DNA of 12,586 nt from Bacteroidota bacterium (GTDB taxonomy: Bacteria; Bacteroidota; Bacteroidia; Flavobacteriales; Flavobacteriaceae). The DNA is taken from the NCBI GenBank assembly GCA_947483095.1, contig CANKLD010000030.1, positions 1 through 12,586 of the forward strand. Reading direction: 5' to 3'. Position numbers and translations under genes: made by a program. Position 1 is the stretch's first letter, and each line of letters begins with the position of its first letter. Below the pieces are notes generated by a model. That model saw nothing but the letters and a program-made list of their open reading frames with translations. It was not told where the DNA came from and did no database searches. Below, piece after piece: positions 7,874-12,586 of the stretch.

Positions 7874-8224
7874 ATGCAAATTCAAGTTGTAAAATCTAAA
7901 ATACACCGTGTAAAAGTTACGGGAGCCGATTTAAATTATATCGGAAGCATAACTATTGACGAAGCGTTAATGGAGGCCTCGAATTTAATTGAGGGCGAAA
8001 AAGTTTCAATTGTAAACATAAACAATGGAGAACGCCTTGAAACGTATGTGATAAAAGGCAACAGAAACTCGGGCGAAATAACACTGAACGGCCCTGCTGC
8101 TAGAAAAGTACAAAAAGGAGATATTATCATAATCATTTCATATGGAACAATTGATTTTGAAGAGGCTAAAACGTTCAAGCCTGCTTTAGTTTTTCCAAAT
8201 GAAAATGACAATTCTTTAACTTAG
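7874..8224 (+). CDS. panD: Aspartate 1-decarboxylase proenzyme, PanD
   Basis: This pyruvoyl-dependent enzyme decarboxylates L-aspartate to beta-alanine, the substrate of PanC encoded immediately upstream. At 116 residues it is slightly shorter than the E. coli enzyme (126) but has all key parts. The self-cleavage site is Gly24-Ser25 within NYIGSITID, where Ser25 becomes the pyruvoyl group. Lys9, Arg54 and Tyr58 fall at the same numbers as the active-site residues of the E. coli protein, and [10 protein letters not shown] (51-60) and LNGPAAR (71-77) are conserved segments. I see no separate PanM/PanZ maturation factor nearby; Bacteroidota members are expected to self-process. The stop codon is followed after 3 nt by the TTG start of the membrane protein gene. 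Confidence 0.97.
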   Translation: MQIQVVKSKIHRVKVTGADLNYIGSITIDEALMEASNLIEGEKVSIVNINNGERLETYVIKGNRNSGEITLNGPAARKVQKGDIIIIISYGTIDFEEAKTFKPALVFPNENDNSLT

Positions 8225-8227
8225 ATT

Positions 8228-9190
8228 TTGAAAGCAAAAATTAGCAAATGGCTCTCAATAGTACTCCCACTTTTTTTGGGTATTTTTCTAATTTACTATT
8301 CCTACAATCAATTTTCTGAAAAGGATATCGAGGAGATTAAAAAGCACTTTAAAAATGCCAATTTTTACTATCTTAATTTTTCCATATTTATTGCTTTTTT
8401 AGGCAGCGCATCTCGTGCCTATAGATGGAAATACGTCTTGGATCAAATGGGTTATAAAACTTCATTTGCCAATAATTTTATGGCGGTTTCCATAGGTTAT
8501 TTAATGAACATGACCGTTCCAAGATCTGGAGAAATATCAAGAGCTTTGGTTTTAAAAAAATACAATAACGTTCCGTTTGATAAAGGTTTTGGCTCAATAA
8601 TAGCCGAAAGAATTATTGATATGATTGTTTTGTTAGGGCTAATCATAGTTGCTTTTTTTGTTCAATATGATGTTTTAAAAACTTTTGTTTTAGATAAAGT
8701 TCCTTTACAAAACCTAATCCTATTATTTGTAATTGGTTTCGTACTTTTCATCACTTTTATTCTGCTTTATGTTTATTCTAAGTTGAAATTCATTTTAAAA
8801 ATAAAGGAGAAAATAGCCGGACTAAAAGAAGGGATAGTAAGCATTTTTCACATGAAGAAAAAGTGGTCGTATTTAGGACATACTGTTTTTATTTGGTTTT
8901 CCTACATTTATATGTTTTACATTGGATTGTTAGTAATTTCTGAAACCAATATGCTGCCTTTAAGTGCTGTAATCACCTCATTTATCGTGGGAAGCGTAGC
9001 CATCGCATTTACCAATAGCGGCTTTGGATCCTATCCGTTTTTAATGGCCAAAATCTTACTTTTTTATCATATTTCTGAAACTGCTGGAAGTGCATTTGGT
9101 TGGATAATTTGGACCACACAAATGCTATTATTAGTATTTTTAGGAGCGCTTTCATTTTTACTTTTGCCAATATTGAATAGAAGTAAATAA
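8228..9190 (+). CDS. UPF0104 / lysylphosphatidylglycerol-synthase-TM flippase-like membrane protein
   Basis: This 320-residue inner-membrane protein has about seven to eight hydrophobic segments, at roughly 8-24, 49-63, 82-97, 133-148, 162-182, 216-237, 244-263 and 288-313. Family signatures visible are PRSGEISRALVLKKY at 98-112 and GSIIAERIIDM at 122-132, together with GFGSYPFLMA around 265-274. These match the membrane domain shared by MprF-type flippases and the UPF0104 family. It lacks the soluble aminoacyl-transferase domain of MprF, so it is more likely a lipid or glycolipid transport/flippase-type protein than an LPG synthase. The start must be TTG: a stop codon in the same frame lies 6 nt upstream, and the first in-frame ATG is at residue 74, after two membrane segments. 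It begins 3 nt after panD, which suggests translational coupling. Its substrate is unknown. Confidence 0.88.
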   Translation: MKAKISKWLSIVLPLFLGIFLIYYSYNQFSEKDIEEIKKHFKNANFYYLNFSIFIAFLGSASRAYRWKYVLDQMGYKTSFANNFMAVSIGYLMNMTVPRSGEISRALVLKKYNNVPFDKGFGSIIAERIIDMIVLLGLIIVAFFVQYDVLKTFVLDKVPLQNLILLFVIGFVLFITFILLYVYSKLKFILKIKEKIAGLKEGIVSIFHMKKKWSYLGHTVFIWFSYIYMFYIGLLVISETNMLPLSAVITSFIVGSVAIAFTNSGFGSYPFLMAKILLFYHISETAGSAFGWIIWTTQMLLLVFLGALSFLLLPILNRSK

Positions 9191-9246
9191 ATTATTATAT
9201 TGCTCTGCCTTTTTAGGTTACAGTTAATCATCAAACACTATAAACA

Positions 9247-10446
9247 ATGAAAAAAATAATTGCTTTTTTTATTTTTATTTTTCCAATAATCACGTTTTCA
9301 CAAATCTCCAAAGACACTATTTTCTCTCAAAAATTAAATGAAGATAGACAATTTACCATAGCATTACCTGAATCATATACCTCTAATAAAACCAAAAAAT
9401 ACCCAATAGTATTATTATTAGACGGCGATTATTTATTTGATCCTTTTCATGGGGCATTAACTTACGGCGCCTATTGGGATGATATTCCAGAAGTTATTAT
9501 TGTTGGAATTTCTCAAAATCAAAAAGACGAACGTTACACCGATTGCGGTGTTGACCAAGAAACAGGATTGCCCGACGCAAAAGGCGAACTTTTCTATGAA
9601 TTTATTGGGCAAGAATTAATGCCGTTTTTAGAAAAAAGTTATCGAATTGCTCCTTTTAAAATTATTGCAGGTCACGATGTTACCGCTGGTTTTTTGAATT
9701 TCTTTTTGTACAAAGATCAGCCAATTTTTAACGCCTATATTTCTTTAAGCCCTCAATTTCCAGTTTCAATGCAAGAAACTATTCCCGATAGATTAGCAGC
9801 CTTAAACCAACAATTATTCTATTATCAGGCAACTGCTGAGGGTGATTTAAAGTCAATTAAAGACAAAACAATTCAAATAGATGCCGCTGTTGCAGAATTA
9901 AAAAAGCCAAATCTAAATTATCATTTTGATAATTTTCCAAACGCCTCCCATTATTCTTTAGTGCTTTATGCAATTCCAAATGCATTGTATCACATTTTTG
10001 GAATATATCAGCCTATTTCTGTAAATGAATATAATGAAAAAATTTCGGCGTTACCTTCTGGGTATGTTGATTATTTAAATAAAAAATATGAAACCATGGA
10101 GAAAATATTAGCTTTAAAAACACGTATTCGTTTTAATGATTTCAAAGCTATTGAAGCTGCGATAATTAAAAATAAAGCCTACGATGAATTTAGTGAGCTC
10201 TCTAGTTTAGCCGAAAAACAATATCCGAAAAGCATGCTTGCTAATTACGAATTGGCTCTGATGTATGAATATACAGGTAATTTTCAGAAGGCTAGAAAAT
10301 ACTATCAAGCAGCCTATGAAAGAGAAGAAATAGGAAATCTTACTCAAAATATGATGTATGATAAAATGGAAGAAATGAAAAATGCTAAAGCTCCAACTCC
10401 ACCAGAAACTGTGCCGTCAAATCCATCGCCTGATCAAAAACCATAA
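9247..10446 (+). CDS. Secreted esterase-fold (alpha/beta hydrolase) protein with TPR-like tail; nucleophile Ser replaced by Asp
   Basis: This 399-residue exported protein has a signal peptide at 1-18 (MKKIIAFFIFIFP, cut near TFS|Q). Residues about 20-255 resemble the putative esterase family (PF00756-type alpha/beta hydrolase): a strand YPIVLLLDGDYLF at 52-64 and a nucleophile-elbow region IIAGHDVTAGFLNFF at 139-153. The GxSxGG elbow instead reads GHDVTAG, so the nucleophile position (144) is Asp rather than Ser. A candidate catalytic His remains at 235 (NASHYSL). Residues about 328-360 (ANYELALMYEYTGNFQKARK and onward) fit one TPR repeat, and the tail 382-399 is Pro-rich. It could be a pseudoenzyme or binding protein, or a hydrolase using Asp. 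It starts 56 nt after the flippase-like gene, the widest gap in the series, and ends 2 nt before radA. Confidence 0.82.
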   Translation: MKKIIAFFIFIFPIITFSQISKDTIFSQKLNEDRQFTIALPESYTSNKTKKYPIVLLLDGDYLFDPFHGALTYGAYWDDIPEVIIVGISQNQKDERYTDCGVDQETGLPDAKGELFYEFIGQELMPFLEKSYRIAPFKIIAGHDVTAGFLNFFLYKDQPIFNAYISLSPQFPVSMQETIPDRLAALNQQLFYYQATAEGDLKSIKDKTIQIDAAVAELKKPNLNYHFDNFPNASHYSLVLYAIPNALYHIFGIYQPISVNEYNEKISALPSGYVDYLNKKYETMEKILALKTRIRFNDFKAIEAAIIKNKAYDEFSELSSLAEKQYPKSMLANYELALMYEYTGNFQKARKYYQAAYEREEIGNLTQNMMYDKMEEMKNAKAPTPPETVPSNPSPDQKP

Positions 10447-10448
10447 TT

Positions 10449-11810
10449 ATGTCAAAAGTTAAAACCTCTTTTTTTTGTCAAAGTTGTGGCTCTCAATATT
10501 CTAAATGGCAGGGGCAATGTAATGCCTGCAAAGAATGGAATACCATTGTAGAAGAAATTATCCAAAAAGAAGAAAAAGCAGCTTGGAAACCCTCAACTTC
10601 TGATGTAAAAAAAGCAGCAAAACCATTAAAAATTAAAGAAATTGATTCTACGCTAGAAATCCGAATGGACACTTGCGATAACGAATTGAACCGAGTTCTG
10701 GGAGGCGGAATTGTACCAGGATCTTTAATACTTTTAGGCGGGGAACCAGGAATTGGGAAAAGCACCTTGTTATTACAAATATCATTAAAACTTCCTTATA
10801 AAACGCTTTATGTTTCGGGTGAAGAAAGCCAGAAACAAATCAAAATGCGTGCCGAGAGAATTACTCCAAATGGGGATAATTGTTACATTCTTACGGAGAC
10901 TAAAACCCAAAATATTTTCCATCAAATTGAGGAAATCCAACCTGAAATTGTTATCATTGATTCCATTCAAACGCTACATACCGATTATATAGAATCGGCT
11001 GCGGGTAGTATTTCTCAAATTAGAGAAACTACTGCAGAACTCATAAAATTTGCTAAAGAAACCAATGTGCCTGTTATTTTAATTGGTCATATTACCAAAG
11101 ACGGAAATATCGCTGGGCCTAAAATTTTAGAACACATGGTTGATACCGTTTTGCAATTTGAAGGCGATAGAAATCACGTGTATCGAATTTTGCGATCGCT
11201 AAAAAACAGATTTGGTTCCACAGCTGAAATCGGAATTTATGAAATGCAAGGCACCGGTTTGCGTGAAGTTGCCAATCCTTCAGAAATATTGATTTCTCAT
11301 AATGACGCTACTTTGTCAGGAACTGCAATTGCCTCCACATTAGAAGGAATGCGGCCCTTAATGATTGAAATTCAAGCGTTGGTGAGCAGCGCCGTTTATG
11401 GAACTCCACAACGAAGCACCACAGGTTACAATGCCAAAAGACTCAATATGATTCTGGCGGTTCTAGAAAAAAGAGCCGGTTTTCATTTGGGTTCAAAAGA
11501 CGTTTTTCTAAATGTTACTGGAGGACTTTCAGTTGACGATCCCGCAATAGATCTTGCTGTAGTAGCAGCTATATTATCTTCCAATGAAGATATTGCCATC
11601 GAAAAAGATTTTTGCTTTGCTGGTGAAGTCGGACTTTCTGGAGAAATTCGCCCTGTAAACCGAATCGAACAACGAATTCAAGAAGCTGAAAAATTAGGTT
11701 TTTCAACGATATTTGTATCCAAATACAATAAAATCGCTCTTAAAAATACCCTAATAAAAATTAGATTAGTAGCTAAAATTGAAGATATTGTAAGCGAATT
11801 ATTCGGATAA
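10449..11810 (+). CDS. radA: DNA repair protein RadA (Sms)
   Basis: RadA is a RecA-like ATPase that aids branch migration and processing of recombination intermediates in the cytoplasm. The 453 residues match the usual length. An N-terminal zinc finger has Cys10, Cys13, Cys24 and Cys27 (CQSCG and CNACK). The ATPase core has a Walker A GGEPGIGKST at 97-106 (Lys104) and Walker B IVIIDS at 167-172. The RadA-specific KNRFG motif is at 252-256. The C-terminal Lon-protease-like domain covers about 280-453 and includes GGLSVDDPAIDLAVVAA (358-374) and FAGEVGLSGEIRPV (390-403). All diagnostic parts are intact. It starts 2 nt after the esterase-fold gene and ends 2 nt before the AsmA-like gene, so it is most likely translated from the same transcript. 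Confidence 0.97.
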   Translation: MSKVKTSFFCQSCGSQYSKWQGQCNACKEWNTIVEEIIQKEEKAAWKPSTSDVKKAAKPLKIKEIDSTLEIRMDTCDNELNRVLGGGIVPGSLILLGGEPGIGKSTLLLQISLKLPYKTLYVSGEESQKQIKMRAERITPNGDNCYILTETKTQNIFHQIEEIQPEIVIIDSIQTLHTDYIESAAGSISQIRETTAELIKFAKETNVPVILIGHITKDGNIAGPKILEHMVDTVLQFEGDRNHVYRILRSLKNRFGSTAEIGIYEMQGTGLREVANPSEILISHNDATLSGTAIASTLEGMRPLMIEIQALVSSAVYGTPQRSTTGYNAKRLNMILAVLEKRAGFHLGSKDVFLNVTGGLSVDDPAIDLAVVAAILSSNEDIAIEKDFCFAGEVGLSGEIRPVNRIEQRIQEAEKLGFSTIFVSKYNKIALKNTLIKIRLVAKIEDIVSELFG

Positions 11811-11812
11811 TC

Positions 11813-12586
11813 ATGAGAAATAGAAAACAAAAAGCCTTACTTTTTTTAAAGATATTCGCCATAACAATCACAATTAGTTTAATTCTGCTATTTGTATTTA
11901 GAGATTCACTATTGCAAACAGCAATTGCCAAAATTGAAAATAAAATGGCGAACGATTACGATACCAAATTATCCATTGAAAAGGCCAATTTTGAAGGGAT
12001 TTCTAGCGTTCAATTTCAAAAAATAAATGTAGTTCCCCTTAATGCCGATACTCTTTTTTCAGTTGAAAAAGTGACTACCAAAATCAACCTTTTTAAGTTA
12101 TTGGTTGGAACCATCCAATTGGAAAAATTAGAAATTAAAAATGGGTTCATCCAATTGGTTAAAAACAAAAACGGGCGCAATTTTGATGCTTTTCTAAAAC
12201 ATAAAAAAGAAGATAATTCTCCTTCCGAAAATAGAAATTACGCAAAATCTACTTACCGATTGCTGACAAGGATTTTAAATTTAATTCCAACAGAAATGCA
12301 ACTTGAAAACCTGTCTTTCCGAATGGACGACATGGGTCGAAAAGTAACTTTAACAACGAATCAATTGCTATTAAAAGACGAAGTTTTGGCTACCACAATT
12401 GATGTAAAAACCAATTCTTATTTTCAAAAATGGAACATTAAAGGAACGGCGAATCCTAGAGATAAAACTGCCGATTTGAAGTTTTTTAATAGCGACCATT
12501 CTAAAATTATTGTTCCCTATTTAAACGAACGTTTTGGTTTGCTATCCAGCTTTGATAGCATCCATTTGAATATTGCTAAAATAGAA
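11813..12586 (+). CDS. AsmA-like membrane-anchored protein, N-terminal 258 residues (runs off window)
   Basis: The reading frame opens at ATG 11813, 2 nt after the radA stop, and stays open for 258 codons to the window end. The basic start (MRNRKQK) is followed by a single membrane segment at about 13-29, which predicts a cytoplasmic N-terminus and a long periplasmic region. The segment KVTTKINLFKLLVGTIQLEK at 86-105, followed by LEIKNGFIQLVKNKNGRNFD, is the repeating pattern seen near the start of AsmA/TamB-superfamily proteins, which build a long beta-groove for lipid transport between membranes. Such proteins are often over 800 residues, so most of this one should lie outside the window. 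The assignment rests on pattern and topology and is moderate; a DUF748-type or other Bacteroidota AsmA relative is equally possible. Confidence 0.7.
   Translation, partial: MRNRKQKALLFLKIFAITITISLILLFVFRDSLLQTAIAKIENKMANDYDTKLSIEKANFEGISSVQFQKINVVPLNADTLFSVEKVTTKINLFKLLVGTIQLEKLEIKNGFIQLVKNKNGRNFDAFLKHKKEDNSPSENRNYAKSTYRLLTRILNLIPTEMQLENLSFRMDDMGRKVTLTTNQLLLKDEVLATTIDVKTNSYFQKWNIKGTANPRDKTADLKFFNSDHSKIIVPYLNERFGLLSSFDSIHLNIAKIE

Noticed and set aside
7936..8211. Minus-strand 91-codon ORF opposite panD
   Set aside because: panD is certain from its cleavage site and active-site residues. The antisense frame has no recognisable features.
8228..9190. MprF (lysylphosphatidylglycerol synthase) function for the membrane protein
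   Set aside because: Only the membrane domain is present; the cytoplasmic aminoacyl-transferase domain is absent.
9191..9246. Promoter before the esterase-fold gene
   Set aside because: The 56-nt gap contains only a poor partial match (TATATTGC) to the -7 consensus and no -33 box.
10493..10992. Short ORFs in other frames within radA
   Set aside because: All lie inside the intact radA frame, with no independent start context or family signature.
1..12586. Defence island, mobile element, CRISPR or RNA gene
   Set aside because: I found no transposase, integrase, regular direct-repeat array or tRNA-like cloverleaf by reading both strands. Gene content is that of a conserved chromosomal neighbourhood.

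Overview
The window comes from a Bacteroidota genome, most likely class Flavobacteriia (Flavobacterium-like). The DNA is visibly AT-rich. Start codons lack convincing Shine-Dalgarno sequences, the candidate promoters match the Bacteroidota -7 element TAnnTTTG, and the gene content is typical: a TonB-dependent receptor, a DUF4270 lipoprotein, a glycogen-synthase-like protein with only the GT5 half, and panC-panD followed by a flippase-like membrane protein. I see no mobile element, tRNA, rRNA, CRISPR array or phage gene. It reads as ordinary chromosomal backbone.

Left part, minus strand. Positions 1-2213 hold an outer-membrane TonB-dependent receptor whose C-terminus is cut by the window edge. 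An AT-rich gap (2214-2501) follows, with a strong intrinsic terminator at 2453-2484. Reading away from the centre of the window, a three-gene unit then runs: a GT5-only glycogen-synthase-like protein (6099-6902), a DUF4270 lipoprotein (4374-6077) and glmS (2502-4349). The gaps are 21 and 24 nt, and the terminator lies just past glmS. GlmS makes glucosamine-6-phosphate, the first dedicated step toward UDP-GlcNAc for peptidoglycan and LPS.

Right part, plus strand. A divergent promoter region (about 6903-7011) separates that unit from a tightly packed series of six genes: panC, panD, a UPF0104/flippase-like membrane protein with a TTG start, a secreted esterase-fold protein with a TPR-like tail, radA (recombination and repair), and the N-terminal 258 residues of an AsmA-like membrane-anchored protein running off the right edge. 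Most junctions are 2-13 nt. The only larger gap is 56 nt, before the esterase-fold gene. PanC and PanD supply beta-alanine and join it to pantoate for coenzyme A. The membrane, secreted and AsmA-like genes suggest envelope functions, but nothing in the sequence ties them to one pathway.

The most interesting points are two apparently degenerate enzymes. The GT5 protein lacks the KTGG substrate loop, the Asp of HDW, the active-site His of the VHN segment and the whole C-terminal Rossmann domain. The esterase-fold protein has Asp where the nucleophilic Ser of GxSxG should be. I found no clear sign of a new multi-gene defence or mobile system.
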